Assembly: GCF_001050155.1 (NCBI RefSeq)
Contig: NZ_LFVY01000010.1
Location: 1 to 64,000 of the forward strand
Direction: 5' to 3'
DNA length: 64,000 bases
Source: Nitratireductor soli
GTDB lineage: Bacteria; Pseudomonadota; Alphaproteobacteria; Rhizobiales; Rhizobiaceae
Part shown: positions 46,262 to 56,012 of the stretch, one piece after another
How the letters are laid out: each line of letters starts with the position of its first letter
Numbering within the stretch: position 1 is the first letter of the stretch
Translations under genes and position numbers: made by a program
The notes under the pieces: generated by a model
The model's database searches: none
Told to the model about the DNA's origin: nothing
What the model saw: the letters and a program-made list of their open reading frames with translations, nothing else

Positions 46262-46784
46262 CCTCGGCCTGATGGGCGCGGCTCACGCCGCGACCAACCC
46301 TTGCGAGGGGGAGATCCTGCGCGCGGCGGAGAAATACGACATTCCGCCCGGAATCCTTTATGCCGTAGGCCTCACGGAGACCGGCATCAAGGGAAGCCTG
46401 CAACCCTACGCGCTCAACATCGAGGGCAAGGCCGTGTTCGCCCGCGGCGCCGGAGAGGCCATGCGGGCCTTCGAACAGGCCCGGCGGAACGGCGCGAAAC
46501 TGATCGATCTCGGCTGCATGCAGATCAACCATCACTACCATGCCGGCAAATTTCCAAACTTGCGCGCCATGCTCGATCCGCACCGCAATGTCGACTATGC
46601 GGCGCGCTTTCTGGTCGAGCTGAAGCGGCGGCACGGCTCCTGGTCGATGGCTGTGGCACGCTATCACGCCGGGCCGAACAACGACCCCGCGCAGAAGCGT
46701 TATGTCTGCCGCGTCATCACCAACATGGTCGCGACGGGCTTCGGGTCATGGACCTCGGAAGCAAGATCTTTCTGCACCCCCTGA
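46233..46784 (+). CDS. Small lytic transglycosylase of the flagellar cluster
   Basis: A 183-residue exported enzyme with a signal peptide at residues 1-19 (GAAHA) and an SLT domain. The catalytic Glu49 is in GLTETGIKG, followed by LGCMQINHHYH and VARYHAGPNN. It would open peptidoglycan for rod passage, a role FlgJ's C-terminal domain plays in enteric bacteria. The start lies within the fliK end (29-base overlap). The FlgJ-like gene at 56458 lacks such a domain, so the two may share the FlgJ task. Confidence 0.88.
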   Translation: MRLAAVFTFSLGLMGAAHAATNPCEGEILRAAEKYDIPPGILYAVGLTETGIKGSLQPYALNIEGKAVFARGAGEAMRAFEQARRNGAKLIDLGCMQINHHYHAGKFPNLRAMLDPHRNVDYAARFLVELKRRHGSWSMAVARYHAGPNNDPAQKRYVCRVITNMVATGFGSWTSEARSFCTP

Positions 46785-46930
46785 TTGAATCTTTCTCGAG
46801 CCCGGAAATAAACTGGTGACAAACCGGCCACACCCGACTCCCTATTATTGATTCCTTAAATCTGATGGTTGTGCGTGATTCGCCCGACCGGTTACGACTT
46901 GACACACAAAGTGATTCGGAGGGCGGGCCG

Positions 46931-47605
46931 GTGATTGTGGTGATAGACGAGCGTGAGCTGGTAACGGAGGGTTATCACTCACTTTTCAACAGGGAGGGCG
47001 TCGCCAGTGCTGGCTTCGCCCCGGAGGAATTCGGCGAATGGGTGCAAACCGTCGCCGATGACGAGTTGAAGGCGGTCAGCGCCTTTCTCCTCGGCCAATG
47101 CGGGGCCGGCAATCTGTCGGCGCAAAGCATCCGCGACCGTTCGCCGGCGCCACTGATCGCGCTCAGCGAGCGCAATTCTCTGGACGACACGCTGCGCCTG
47201 TTCGAATGGGGCGTCGACGATGTGGTCCGCAAGCCGGTGCACATCCGCGAAATCCTGGCGCGCATCACGGCGATCAGCCGGCGCGCCTTGCAGGACACGG
47301 TGAACTTCACGCAGATCGGCACGATGCGCATCTATTTCGACGGGCGCGATCCGGAAATCGACGGCCAACCCCTGCCGCTGCCGCGCCGCGAGCGCCGGAT
47401 CCTCGAATACCTCGCCGGCAATCCGACGCGCCGCGTGACCAAGACGCAGATTTTCAATGCCATCTACGGCATCTTCGACGAGGACGTCGAAGAAAATGTC
47501 GTCGAGAGCCACATCAGCAAGCTGCGCAAGAAGCTGCGTGAGAAGCTCGGCTTCGACCCTGTCGATTCCAAGCGTTACCTCGGCTACCGGCTGGTCGACG
47601 CCTAG
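46931..47605 (+). CDS. ftcR: FtcR/Rem flagellar transcription activator
   Basis: A 224-residue OmpR-type regulator. The GTG at 46931 has GGAGGG 7 bases upstream and gives [15 protein letters not shown], which fits FtcR of Brucella and Rem of Sinorhizobium; a longer frame to 46865 lacks a good site. The receiver-like domain (1-115) has no Asp at the usual phosphorylation strand ([11 protein letters not shown]) but keeps Lys in VVRKPV. The winged helix is at about 130-224 ([20 protein letters not shown]). It is the likely binder of flagellar promoters under VisNR. Bases 46785-46930 hold only its leader. Confidence 0.88.
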   Translation: MIVVIDERELVTEGYHSLFNREGVASAGFAPEEFGEWVQTVADDELKAVSAFLLGQCGAGNLSAQSIRDRSPAPLIALSERNSLDDTLRLFEWGVDDVVRKPVHIREILARITAISRRALQDTVNFTQIGTMRIYFDGRDPEIDGQPLPLPRRERRILEYLAGNPTRRVTKTQIFNAIYGIFDEDVEENVVESHISKLRKKLREKLGFDPVDSKRYLGYRLVDA

Positions 47606-47657
47606 CCACCCCGCGCCGTTTGCGCCAGGCGTCGCATTCTTGCTTCGCCTGGCCAGT

Positions 47658-47684
47658 TTCGCGCAAGTCACAATCCGTAATCTC
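47658..47684 (+). promoter_or_regulatory. Shared flagellar promoter motif before flgE
   Basis: TTCGCGCAAG, 9 bases, GTAATCTC. It ends 35 bases before flgE. Confidence 0.7.
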
Positions 47685-47719
47685 ACCGTGATCGGCGTAG
47701 ACTACGAGGAGACATCCCG

Positions 47720-48976
47720 ATGGGCCTTTACGGCATGATGCGAACCGGCGTATCCGGCATGGCGGCGCAATCCAACCGGTTGTCGACGGTTGCCGACAAC
47801 ATCGCCAATTCCAGTACCAATGGCTACAAGCGGGCAAAGGCGGAATTTTCCTCCCTTGTCCTGCCTTCCTCGGGGGGCTCTTATAATTCGGGCGGCGTGA
47901 CCACCTCGATCCGCTATTCGATTTCCCAGTCCGGGCCATTGCAATACACCACGTCCGGCACCGATCTGGCGATCGAGGGCGGCGGGTTCTTCGTCGTGCA
48001 GGATGCCAGCGGCAAGCCTTTCCTGACGCGCGCCGGATCGTTCGTTCCCAATGCGGAGGGCGAACTGGTCAACGCCGCCGGCTACAAACTCATGGGCTAC
48101 AGCTATGCCAACGGCACGCCCGCCGTTACCGCCAATGGCTATGCCGGACTGGAAGCGGTGACGATCGCCCAGTCGGAACTCGTATCGACGCCATCGCGCA
48201 ACGGCACGCTGACGGCCAATCTGCCCGCCAGCGCCGAAATCGTGCCGGGCGCCGACCTGCCTTCGGGCAATGCGGCGGGCGCCCAGTACTCGCACAAGAC
48301 ATCGCTCGTCGCCTACGACAATCTCGGCGGCCAGAAGCTGCTCGATGTCTACATGACCAAATCCGGCGCGAACACCTGGGAAGTGACGGTCTACGACCGC
48401 GCCGACGCCGCGCCCAACACATCCTTCCCATACGCCAACCCGCCATTGTCGACGACAACGCTGAACTTCGACCCGACGAATGGCAAGCTCGCCGGCGGCA
48501 GCCCGACGGACATCACGCTGGCGGTTCCAGGTGGCGACACGCTGACGCTCGACCTGTCCGACATGACGCAGCTCGATGCCGGCTTCTCGGCCAAGGGCGA
48601 GGTCGACGGCAGCGCACCCTACGCGATCGACAGCGTGGAAATCGGCAATGACGGAACGATCTTCGCCCAGTATGCCGACGGCTCGATGCGCGCGCTTTAC
48701 CGCATCCCGGTCGCCAATGTGCAAAGCCCGGACCAGCTCCAGGTGGTCACCGGCAACGTCTTCTCCGAAGGCGCTGAATCGGGAGGCGTGCAGCTCGGCT
48801 TCGCAGGTGAAGGCGGGCTTGGCAAGGTGGTCGCCGGCGCGCTGGAAAGCTCCAATGTCGACATCGCCCAGGAGCTGACCGACATGATCGAGGCGCAGCG
48901 CAACTACACAGCAAACTCGAAAGTGTTCCAGACCGGCTCCGACCTGATGGAACTGCTCGTCAACCTGAAACGATAG
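47720..48976 (+). CDS. flgE: Flagellar hook protein FlgE
   Basis: A 418-residue hook subunit. It has the N-terminal motif ADNIANSSTNGYKRAKAEF, a Gly/Ser/Thr-rich exposed middle and the C-terminal NVDIAQELTDMIEAQRNYTA. Exported by the type III gate, it forms the universal joint. It is the first gene of flgE-flgK-flgL-flaF-flbT-flgD-fliQ and has its own promoter motif. Confidence 0.95.
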   Translation: MGLYGMMRTGVSGMAAQSNRLSTVADNIANSSTNGYKRAKAEFSSLVLPSSGGSYNSGGVTTSIRYSISQSGPLQYTTSGTDLAIEGGGFFVVQDASGKPFLTRAGSFVPNAEGELVNAAGYKLMGYSYANGTPAVTANGYAGLEAVTIAQSELVSTPSRNGTLTANLPASAEIVPGADLPSGNAAGAQYSHKTSLVAYDNLGGQKLLDVYMTKSGANTWEVTVYDRADAAPNTSFPYANPPLSTTTLNFDPTNGKLAGGSPTDITLAVPGGDTLTLDLSDMTQLDAGFSAKGEVDGSAPYAIDSVEIGNDGTIFAQYADGSMRALYRIPVANVQSPDQLQVVTGNVFSEGAESGGVQLGFAGEGGLGKVVAGALESSNVDIAQELTDMIEAQRNYTANSKVFQTGSDLMELLVNLKR

Positions 48977-49013
48977 GCCGGTTCCTGCGGCACGAGGGAG
49001 TGGAAGAGAGTAA

Positions 49014-50462
49014 ATGTCACTGACATCTGCACTAAGCATCGCGCAAACCGCGCTGTTCAACACCTCGCGCCAGACCAGCGTTGTATCGCGCAACGTTGCC
49101 GAAGCCTCCAATCCCGACTACGCGCGCCGCAGCGCCGTGCTGACCAGCACGCTGCCCGGCGCGCGCATCGCCAAGATCAAGCGCGCCGCAGATGAGGTTC
49201 TGTTCCGCCAGAACCTGTTCGCCGTCTCCTCCTGGCAGGGGCAGAAGGCCATGTCGGGCGGGCTCAACACGCTGCAGCTGACGGTCAACGGCGCCGACAA
49301 TGCGACAGCGCCGGCAACGGCGATCAGCAAATTGCAGGCCGCGCTGCAACTCTATGCCTCGACGCCGTCGAACACCACGCTGGCCGAGAGCGCGGTGCAG
49401 GCGGCCCACCAGGTCGTCCGCTCGCTGAACAGCGGCGCCGGCGCGATCCAGACCTTCCGTGCCGAGGCCGACGCCGAGATTGCCACGGCCGTTGGCGATC
49501 TGAACCGGCTCTTGGCAGAGTTCGAAGTGGTCAACACCGAAGTGGTCAACGGAACGCGCACCGGGCGCGATGTGGCCGATGGGCTCGACCGCCGCGACGC
49601 GCTCCTGAAGCAGATCTCCCAGTATGTGGCGATCTCCACCAACACGCGCTCGGGCAACGACCTGGTCATCATGACCGGCGACGGCGCGACGTTGTTTGAA
49701 ACCGTGCCGCGCCCCGTTACCTTCAACGCCAACAGCACCTATGGCCCAGCCACCACCGGCAATGCCGTCTACATCGATGGCGTGCCGATGACGCCCGGTG
49801 TCGGCGGCAACACCAGCGCCAGGGGTTCGATCGCCGCCCGCCTGCAATTGCGCGACGACACCGCCGTGATGATGCAGCGTCAGCTGGACGAAGTGGCGCG
49901 CGGCCTGATCACCACCTTCGCCGAGACCGACCCGAACGGGGTCCTGGCCGATGTCGCCGGCCTGTTCACCTGGTCGGGCGGCCCCGGCGTACCGCCTGCC
50001 GGCACGCTGGAAGTCGGCCTGGCCGCCGGCATCCGCGTCAATGCGTTGATGGACCCGGCCGCCGGCGGCAGCGCGTCGCTGCTGCGCGACGGCGCGACCT
50101 ATCTGCACAACACCAGCGGCGCGGCATCCTACTCCGATCTGCTCAGAACCTATTCCGAACGTCTTGAAGAGCCGATGGCCTTCGACCCGGCGGCCGGTCT
50201 CGACACGACGCGCAGCGTCACGGCCTTCTCCTTCGACACGGTCAGCTGGCTGGAAAGCAACCGCCAGCAGGCCGACAGCGGCGCCGAGGGCAAGGAAGCG
50301 CTGGCCGTCCGCACGGCGACCGCATTGTCCAACCTCACCAGCGTCAATGTCGATGAGGAAATGGCGCTGCTCCTCGATCTGGAGCATGCCTACGAAGCCT
50401 CGGCGCGTCTCCTCTCGGTGATCAACGAGATGCTCGCCACGCTCATGCAGGCGACGCGATAG
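49014..50462 (+). CDS. flgK: Hook-filament junction protein FlgK
   Basis: A 482-residue first junction protein. The N-terminal SVVSRNVAEASNPDYARRSA corresponds to the family's xxNIANxxTxGY motif, and the C-terminal MALLLDLEHAYEASARLLSV is conserved. It sits between hook and filament. It is separated from flgE by 37 bases. Confidence 0.92.
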   Translation: MSLTSALSIAQTALFNTSRQTSVVSRNVAEASNPDYARRSAVLTSTLPGARIAKIKRAADEVLFRQNLFAVSSWQGQKAMSGGLNTLQLTVNGADNATAPATAISKLQAALQLYASTPSNTTLAESAVQAAHQVVRSLNSGAGAIQTFRAEADAEIATAVGDLNRLLAEFEVVNTEVVNGTRTGRDVADGLDRRDALLKQISQYVAISTNTRSGNDLVIMTGDGATLFETVPRPVTFNANSTYGPATTGNAVYIDGVPMTPGVGGNTSARGSIAARLQLRDDTAVMMQRQLDEVARGLITTFAETDPNGVLADVAGLFTWSGGPGVPPAGTLEVGLAAGIRVNALMDPAAGGSASLLRDGATYLHNTSGAASYSDLLRTYSERLEEPMAFDPAAGLDTTRSVTAFSFDTVSWLESNRQQADSGAEGKEALAVRTATALSNLTSVNVDEEMALLLDLEHAYEASARLLSVINEMLATLMQATR

Positions 50463-50474
50463 AAGGTCCATGAC

Positions 50475-51524
50475 ATGAAAACCTCCTTCATCTCATCTCT
50501 GGCGATGTCGCAGACGCTGCGCTACCAGGTGATGCGCATGCAGGTCGAGCTTGCCCAGAGAACGAAGGAGTCCCAGACCGGGACCGTGGCCGATGTCGGC
50601 GTCGCGCTCGGCGGCCATGCCGGGCGCAATCTCTCGATGAACCGTGACATCGAACGCCTCGGCGGCCTGATCGATTCCAACTCGCTGGCAGCCAGCCGGT
50701 TGAAGGCGACGCAGGACGCCATGTCGCAGATCAACGACATCGGCCAGAGCCTGCTTGCCGTGCTGACGGCCCCCAGTTCCAGTGTCGATCAGATCGCCAT
50801 CACCCGCTCCGAAGCCGAGCGCGTGCTGAAGTCGATGACCGGTATTCTCAATACGAGCATGAATGGCGAGTATCTTTTCGCCGGCATCAACACCGATGTG
50901 AAGCCGGTCACCGATTTCTCCGACCCTGCCTCGCCGGCCAAGATCGCTTTCGACGCAGCCTTCATGGCAAAATTCGGCTTCCCGCAATCCGACCCGGCCG
51001 CCGCCGGCATCAGCGCCGCCGACATGGAAGATTTCCTGACCAACTACGTCGAGCCGCAGTTTCTCGGCGCCGGCTGGCAGACCAATTGGTCGAGCGCATC
51101 CGACCAGAAGATCACCACCCGCATCGCGATGAACGAGACGGCCGAGACATCGATCACCGCCAATGAGCAAGGCCTGCGCAAGCTGGCGATGGCGGCGTCG
51201 ACCATTTCTGAATTGCTGAGCGGACCGCTCAGCGACGCAACGCGCGGCGTCCTCTACGCCCGCGTCATGACGATGGTGGGCGAGGCAACCGCCGACATCG
51301 CCAACGCCCAGGCCAGGGCCGGCATCGTCGAAAACCGCATCGAGGATGCCAGCGCCCGCACCTCTTCGCAGATCGACCTTTTCAAGAACCTCATCAAGGA
51401 TTCGGAAGGCATCGACCCCTACGAGGCGGCGACCAGGGTCAACGACCTGCTGGCCCAGCTCGACGCTTCATACGCGCTGACGGCGCGCCTCCAGCAACTC
51501 AGCCTGCTCAATTACCTGCGGTAG
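50475..51524 (+). CDS. flgL: Hook-filament junction protein FlgL
   Basis: A 349-residue second junction protein with flagellin-like ends: the N-terminal coil (residues 10-70) and the C-terminal helix ending ALTARLQQLSLLNYLR. It contacts FlgK and the first flagellin layer. It starts 12 bases after flgK. Confidence 0.9.
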   Translation: MKTSFISSLAMSQTLRYQVMRMQVELAQRTKESQTGTVADVGVALGGHAGRNLSMNRDIERLGGLIDSNSLAASRLKATQDAMSQINDIGQSLLAVLTAPSSSVDQIAITRSEAERVLKSMTGILNTSMNGEYLFAGINTDVKPVTDFSDPASPAKIAFDAAFMAKFGFPQSDPAAAGISAADMEDFLTNYVEPQFLGAGWQTNWSSASDQKITTRIAMNETAETSITANEQGLRKLAMAASTISELLSGPLSDATRGVLYARVMTMVGEATADIANAQARAGIVENRIEDASARTSSQIDLFKNLIKDSEGIDPYEAATRVNDLLAQLDASYALTARLQQLSLLNYLR

Positions 51525-51557
51525 CCGAGCGCCAGGAAACCACGAGACGGGAAGCCC

Positions 51558-51905
51558 ATGTATCAGTTTTCCTACAGCGAAGTTCAGACCGATTCGCTGG
51601 CCGATGCCAAGGACCGCGAGCAGCAGGTGTTGAGCCGCTCGATCGACCTGTTGATCGCCGCCCGCGACAAGGGTGTGCAATCGCAGGAGACGGTCGAGGC
51701 GATCCACTTCATGATGCGCGTCTGGACCGCCTTCATCGACGATCTGGGCAATCCGGAAAACGAGCTCCCGAAAGAGCTGCGCGCCAATCTGATTTCCATC
51801 GGCATCTGGCTCCTGCGCGAGGCGGAGGAAGTGCGTCAGGGCCGTTCGGAAAATTTCGACGGCCTGATCGAGGTGTCGCAGATCATCCGCGACGGCATCC
51901 AATGA
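51558..51905 (+). CDS. flaF: Flagellin synthesis regulator FlaF
   Basis: A 115-residue all-helical protein of the FlaF family. In alphaproteobacteria FlaF promotes flagellin translation or secretion and opposes FlbT. It shows MYQFSYSEVQ at the start and INLISI-like ANLISIGIWLLREAEEVRQG near the end. It overlaps flbT by four bases, so both are made in fixed ratio. Confidence 0.92.
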   Translation: MYQFSYSEVQTDSLADAKDREQQVLSRSIDLLIAARDKGVQSQETVEAIHFMMRVWTAFIDDLGNPENELPKELRANLISIGIWLLREAEEVRQGRSENFDGLIEVSQIIRDGIQ

Positions 51906-52339
51906 AAAGCACGCTGAAGATCTCCATGAAGGCCAATGAGAAGATCTACGTCAACGGCGCGGTCATCAGGACCGACCGCAAGGTGACGCTGGAGTTTCTC
52001 AACAATGTGCAGTTCCTGATGGAGAACCATGTCCTGCAGGCCGAGGATGCACGCACGCCGCTGCGTCAGCTCTACTTCGCCGTGCAGATCATGCTGATGA
52101 CACCGGACAGCGCCGACGAGGCGCGTAAGATATTCTCCAGCCTCCTGCCGCGCCTTCTGGAAAATTTCAGCAATGAACGCATTCGCGCCGGGCTCAAACA
52201 GGCCGACCAGATGGTCGGCGACGGGCAGGTCTACGACGCGCTGCGGGAAATCCGCGCGCTTTACCCAATCGAAGAAGAAATCATGCAACAGGCCGGGGCC
52301 GGCGAGACACTCGCGCTCGCCATGGCGGCCGGGGAGTAA
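51902..52339 (+). CDS. flbT: Flagellin mRNA repressor FlbT
   Basis: A 145-residue FlbT-family protein. FlbT binds the flagellin mRNA leader and reduces its translation until the hook is complete. The beta-rich start KSTLKISMKANEKIYVNGAV and the helical segment RQLYFAVQIMLMTPD are family traits. It is paired with flaF. Confidence 0.92.
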   Translation: MKSTLKISMKANEKIYVNGAVIRTDRKVTLEFLNNVQFLMENHVLQAEDARTPLRQLYFAVQIMLMTPDSADEARKIFSSLLPRLLENFSNERIRAGLKQADQMVGDGQVYDALREIRALYPIEEEIMQQAGAGETLALAMAAGE

Positions 52340-52343
52340 ACCG

Positions 52344-52745
52344 ATGAATGTCACTTCCGCCACATCGACGCCGCAGGCGCAGGACCGGAACACGCCCGCC
52401 GCGGAAGCGCCGCAGACCGTCGACTACAAATCCTTCCTGCGTCTCCTGGTTGCCCAGATGAAGAACCAGGATCCGACCAGCCCGATGGAATCGACCGATT
52501 ATGTGGCGCAATTGGCCACCTTCTCCCAGGTCGAGCAGACGGTGCAGACCAATGCCAAGCTGGACCAGATCCTGCAGGCGTCGGCACTCGCCCAGGCCGG
52601 CAGCCTGGTCGGCCGCGAAATCACCTCGGCCGATGGCAAGATCACCGGCAAGGTTGCCGAGGTCAGGCTCTACAGCGATGGCGTGATGGCCGTTCTGGAA
52701 AGCGGTGACAAGATCCCGGTCGGACCGGGCGTCGTCATTCGCTGA
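52344..52745 (+). CDS. flgD: Hook cap protein FlgD
   Basis: A 133-residue short FlgD. The conserved N-terminal part is FLRLLVAQMKNQDPTSPMES, followed by YVAQLATFSQVEQ. The C-terminal immunoglobulin-like part of longer FlgD proteins (about 230 residues) is missing, as in other rhizobia. It caps the growing hook. The start at 52344 lies 4 bases after flbT. Confidence 0.92.
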   Translation: MNVTSATSTPQAQDRNTPAAEAPQTVDYKSFLRLLVAQMKNQDPTSPMESTDYVAQLATFSQVEQTVQTNAKLDQILQASALAQAGSLVGREITSADGKITGKVAEVRLYSDGVMAVLESGDKIPVGPGVVIR

Positions 52746-52751
52746 CAGCCG

Positions 52752-53018
52752 ATGAACGAAGCCGATGCCCTCGATATCGTCCAGTATGCGATCTGGACCG
52801 TGCTGGTCGCCTCCAGCCCGGCTGTCGCCGTGGCGATGATCGTCGGCGTCGGCATTGCGCTGGTCCAGGCGCTCACCCAGGTACAGGAAATCACCCTGAC
52901 CTTCGTGCCGAAGATCGTCGCCATTCTGGTCGCGGTCGCCTTTTCGGGCCCATTCGTCGCCTCGCAGATTTCCGCCTTCACCACCGTCATCTTCCAGCGC
53001 ATCGAAGGCGGGTTCTGA
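52752..53018 (+). CDS. fliQ: Flagellar export gate protein FliQ
   Basis: An 88-residue protein with two membrane helices (about 15-38 and 52-75) around LTQVQEITLTFVPKI, which is diagnostic for FliQ. It joins FliP and FliR in the export pore. It is the last gene before the flhA promoter motif. Confidence 0.95.
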   Translation: MNEADALDIVQYAIWTVLVASSPAVAVAMIVGVGIALVQALTQVQEITLTFVPKIVAILVAVAFSGPFVASQISAFTTVIFQRIEGGF

Positions 53019-53038
53019 CAAGGTTCCGCTGCTCCGCC

Positions 53039-53065
53039 TTCGCGCAAGCTTGAAGCACTAGCCTC
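53039..53065 (+). promoter_or_regulatory. Shared flagellar promoter motif before flhA
   Basis: TTCGCGCAAG, 9 bases, CTAGCCTC. It starts 21 bases after the fliQ stop and ends 58 bases before flhA. Confidence 0.7.
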
Positions 53066-53123
53066 GACGCCGGGTGTGTGAACGCCCGCGATCGAGTGGC
53101 CCGCAATCGAGTGGAAGGCAGGC

Positions 53124-55211
53124 ATGGCTTTAAGCGAAGCAATCACCGGCAACGAACCCCGCAAGAACGGCCGCGATGTCGGCTTTGCGCTGGGCATCGT
53201 CGTCATTCTGGCGGTCCTGTTCCTGCCCGTGCCGCCCTTCCTCATCGACGTCGGACTGGCCTTCTCGATCGCTTTGTCGGTGCTGATCCTGATGGTCGCC
53301 CTGTGGATCCAGCGGCCGCTCGATTTCTCATCCTTCCCGACGATCCTGCTGATCGCCACAATGCTGCGCCTGTCGCTCAACATCGCCACGACGCGCGTCA
53401 TCCTGTCGGAGGGCCATCAGGGGCCGGACGCCGCAGGCTATGTCATCGGCGGTTTCTCGCGCCTCGTCATGAGCGGCGACTTCGTCATCGGCCTGATCGT
53501 CTTCATGATCCTCGTCGTCGTCAATTTCGTCGTCATCACCAAGGGTTCGACCCGCATCGCCGAAGTGGGCGCGCGCTTTACCCTTGATGCCATCCCCGGC
53601 AAGCAGATGTCGATCGATGCGGATCTGTCCGCCGGCACGATCGACGACAAGGAGGCCCAGCGCCGCCGCGCCGAGCTGGAGGAGGAAAGCTCATTCTTCG
53701 GCGCCATGGACGGCGCCTCGAAGTTCGTCCGCGGCGACGCCATTGCCGGCCTTCTCATCACCGCCATCAACATCGTTGGCGGCATCGCCATCGGCTACGC
53801 ACGGCATGACATGGGCGTCGGCGAAGCGGCCGATGTGTTCACCAAGCTGTCGGTTGGCGATGGTCTGGTCTCGCAGATACCGGCGCTGATCGTCTCTCTG
53901 GCCGCCGGCCTTCTGGTCTCCAAGGGCGGCACGCGCGGCTCGGCCGACCAGGCCGTCTTCGGCCAGTTGAGCGCCTATCCGCGCGCCCTGTTCGTCGCTG
54001 CCATGCTGCTGCTCTTTCTCGGCCTGATGCCGGGATTGCCGCTCATTCCCTTCGTCGCGCTGGCCGGGGTCATGGCCGGCGTCGGCTATGTGCTGCCCTT
54101 GCGCGCCCGGCAGAGGCGCGACAAGGCCAATGAGGCGGTCCGCCAGGAACAGCTCAATGTCGAGGAAGATGAGCGCAATTCGGTCAAATCCTCGCTGAAG
54201 ACCGCCGAGATCGAACTCCTGATCGGCAAGCAATTATCGACCCGCCTGCTGGCGACGCATCAGGAACTGGCCTACCGCATGGGCAAGATGCGCAAGAAAT
54301 TCGCCACCCAATATGGTTTCGTCGTTCCCGAAGTGCGCCTGACCGACGATTACGCGATCCCGCCGAAGAGCTACCAGATCAAGATTCACGGCACGGTGGT
54401 CACCGAGTACCAGATGCGTGTCGGCGAACTGATGGTGCTGGTCGGCGCCAACCGCATGCCCGAGATTCCGGGTGAAGAGGTCAAGGAGCCGGCTTTCGGC
54501 ATGCGCGCCTTCTCGGTGCCCGAAATGTTCGCCGACGATCTGAAGCGCGAGCAATTCGCCTTCGCCGACAACATGTCCGTCCTGCTGACCCATCTGAGCG
54601 AGGTGATCCGCAACAACCTGCCCCAGCTCCTGTCCTACAAGGACATGAAGGCGCTGATCGAACGCCTCGATCCGGAATACCGCAAGCTGGCCGACGAGAT
54701 ATGCTCCTCGCACATCACCTATCCCGGCCTGCAGGCCGTGTTGAAGCTGTTGCTGGCCGAGCGCGTCTCGATCCGCAACCTCCATCTCATCATCGAAGCC
54801 ATCGCGGAGATCGCCCCCCACATCCGCCGCACCGAGCAGATCGTCGAGCATGTGCGCATCCGCATGGCGCAGCAGATCTGCGGCGACCTGACCGAAGGCA
54901 GCATGCTGAAAGTGCTGCGGCTCGGCGGGCGCTGGGACCTGGCCTTCCACCAGAGCCTGAAGCGCGACGCCAAGGGCGAGATCCGTGAGTTCGACATCGA
55001 TCCCCGCCAGTTGGAGGAATTCGGCCAGGAAGCGAGCAAGGCCATCCGCGCCCATCTCGATGCCGGCGAGCGCTTCGTGCTGGTGACGGCGCCCGAGGCG
55101 CGGCCCTATGTGCGCATGATCATCGAGCGGCTGTTCCCCACCCTGCCGGTGCTCAGCCATGTGGAAATCGCCAAGGGGATCGAGCTCAGCGTGCTCGGTT
55201 CCATTTCATAG
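53124..55211 (+). CDS. flhA: Flagellar export gate protein FlhA
   Basis: A 695-residue export gate protein. Eight or so helices fill residues 20-330, with the FHIPEP loop near [17 protein letters not shown] and [14 protein letters not shown], and a large cytosolic domain (about 360-695) binds chaperone-substrate complexes. FlhA couples the proton gradient to export. It starts a unit with fliR and three small assembly genes. Confidence 0.95.
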   Translation: MALSEAITGNEPRKNGRDVGFALGIVVILAVLFLPVPPFLIDVGLAFSIALSVLILMVALWIQRPLDFSSFPTILLIATMLRLSLNIATTRVILSEGHQGPDAAGYVIGGFSRLVMSGDFVIGLIVFMILVVVNFVVITKGSTRIAEVGARFTLDAIPGKQMSIDADLSAGTIDDKEAQRRRAELEEESSFFGAMDGASKFVRGDAIAGLLITAINIVGGIAIGYARHDMGVGEAADVFTKLSVGDGLVSQIPALIVSLAAGLLVSKGGTRGSADQAVFGQLSAYPRALFVAAMLLLFLGLMPGLPLIPFVALAGVMAGVGYVLPLRARQRRDKANEAVRQEQLNVEEDERNSVKSSLKTAEIELLIGKQLSTRLLATHQELAYRMGKMRKKFATQYGFVVPEVRLTDDYAIPPKSYQIKIHGTVVTEYQMRVGELMVLVGANRMPEIPGEEVKEPAFGMRAFSVPEMFADDLKREQFAFADNMSVLLTHLSEVIRNNLPQLLSYKDMKALIERLDPEYRKLADEICSSHITYPGLQAVLKLLLAERVSIRNLHLIIEAIAEIAPHIRRTEQIVEHVRIRMAQQICGDLTEGSMLKVLRLGGRWDLAFHQSLKRDAKGEIREFDIDPRQLEEFGQEASKAIRAHLDAGERFVLVTAPEARPYVRMIIERLFPTLPVLSHVEIAKGIELSVLGSIS

Positions 55212-55256
55212 GCCGGGCCTGGCCGATGCAGCCGACCGCCCGAGCACTGTAAAGCG

Positions 55257-56003
55257 ATGCTGGAGACACCGCTCCTCGCCGCGTTCCTCGCCTTCTGCCG
55301 CATCGGCGGTTGCTTTCTGACCATGCCGGGCCTGGCAAGCGCCCGCGTGCCGATGCAGGTCCGGCTGTTCGTCGCCGTGGCCGCGACGCTGGCCTTGCTG
55401 GCGCATATGTGGGACAGCATCGTGCCGCATGTCTCCACCGAACCCGGCAGGCTTCTCGTGCTGATCGCCTCGGAGCTTGCCATCGGCGCGCTGATCGGCC
55501 TCGTCGCGCGCTTCTACGTCCTGGCGCTGCAGTTCATCGGATCGGCGATGGCCATGATGACCGGCTTCGGCATGGCCGGCGGCGGCCCGCCCATCGAGGA
55601 CAATGACCCCCAGCCGCCCATGGCGGCGATCATCTCCTTCGGCGCGCTGATGCTGCTGTTCGTCCTCGATTTCCACCACGAGATCATCCGCGCCCTCGTC
55701 ATTTCCTACCGGCTGGCGCCGATCGAGAGCCTGTTCGATCCGCAATCGGCGCTGACCGACATCACCGACACGCTGTCGGACGCCTTCTATGTGATGATCC
55801 GGCTCGGCAGCCCGTTCATCGCCTATGCGATCCTCGTCAATCTGGCGATCGGCTTCATCAACAAGCTGACCCCGCAGATTCCCGTCTACTTCATCTCCCT
55901 GCCCTTCGTCATCGTCGGTGGGCTGATCCTCCTGTATTTCGCCATCGGTTCGCTGCTCGGCCTTTTTGCCCAGGGCTTCTTTCCCATCCTGACCGGGCTG
56001 TAG
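55257..56003 (+). CDS. fliR: Flagellar export gate protein FliR
   Basis: A 248-residue membrane protein with about six helices. It is the third core pore subunit with FliP and FliQ. The segments PGLASARVPMQVRLFVAVA and LIGLVARFYVLALQFIGSAM are typical. It is separated from flhA by 45 bases. Confidence 0.94.
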   Translation: MLETPLLAAFLAFCRIGGCFLTMPGLASARVPMQVRLFVAVAATLALLAHMWDSIVPHVSTEPGRLLVLIASELAIGALIGLVARFYVLALQFIGSAMAMMTGFGMAGGGPPIEDNDPQPPMAAIISFGALMLLFVLDFHHEIIRALVISYRLAPIESLFDPQSALTDITDTLSDAFYVMIRLGSPFIAYAILVNLAIGFINKLTPQIPVYFISLPFVIVGGLILLYFAIGSLLGLFAQGFFPILTGL

Positions 56004-56012
56004 GAGAGCGGC

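Noticed and set aside
29916-53123. Sigma-54 or sigma-28 type flagellar promoters
   Set aside because: No TGGCACG-N4-TTGC or TAAA-N15-GCCGATAA match was seen in the spacers I inspected; the shared 27-bp motif is the consistent signal.
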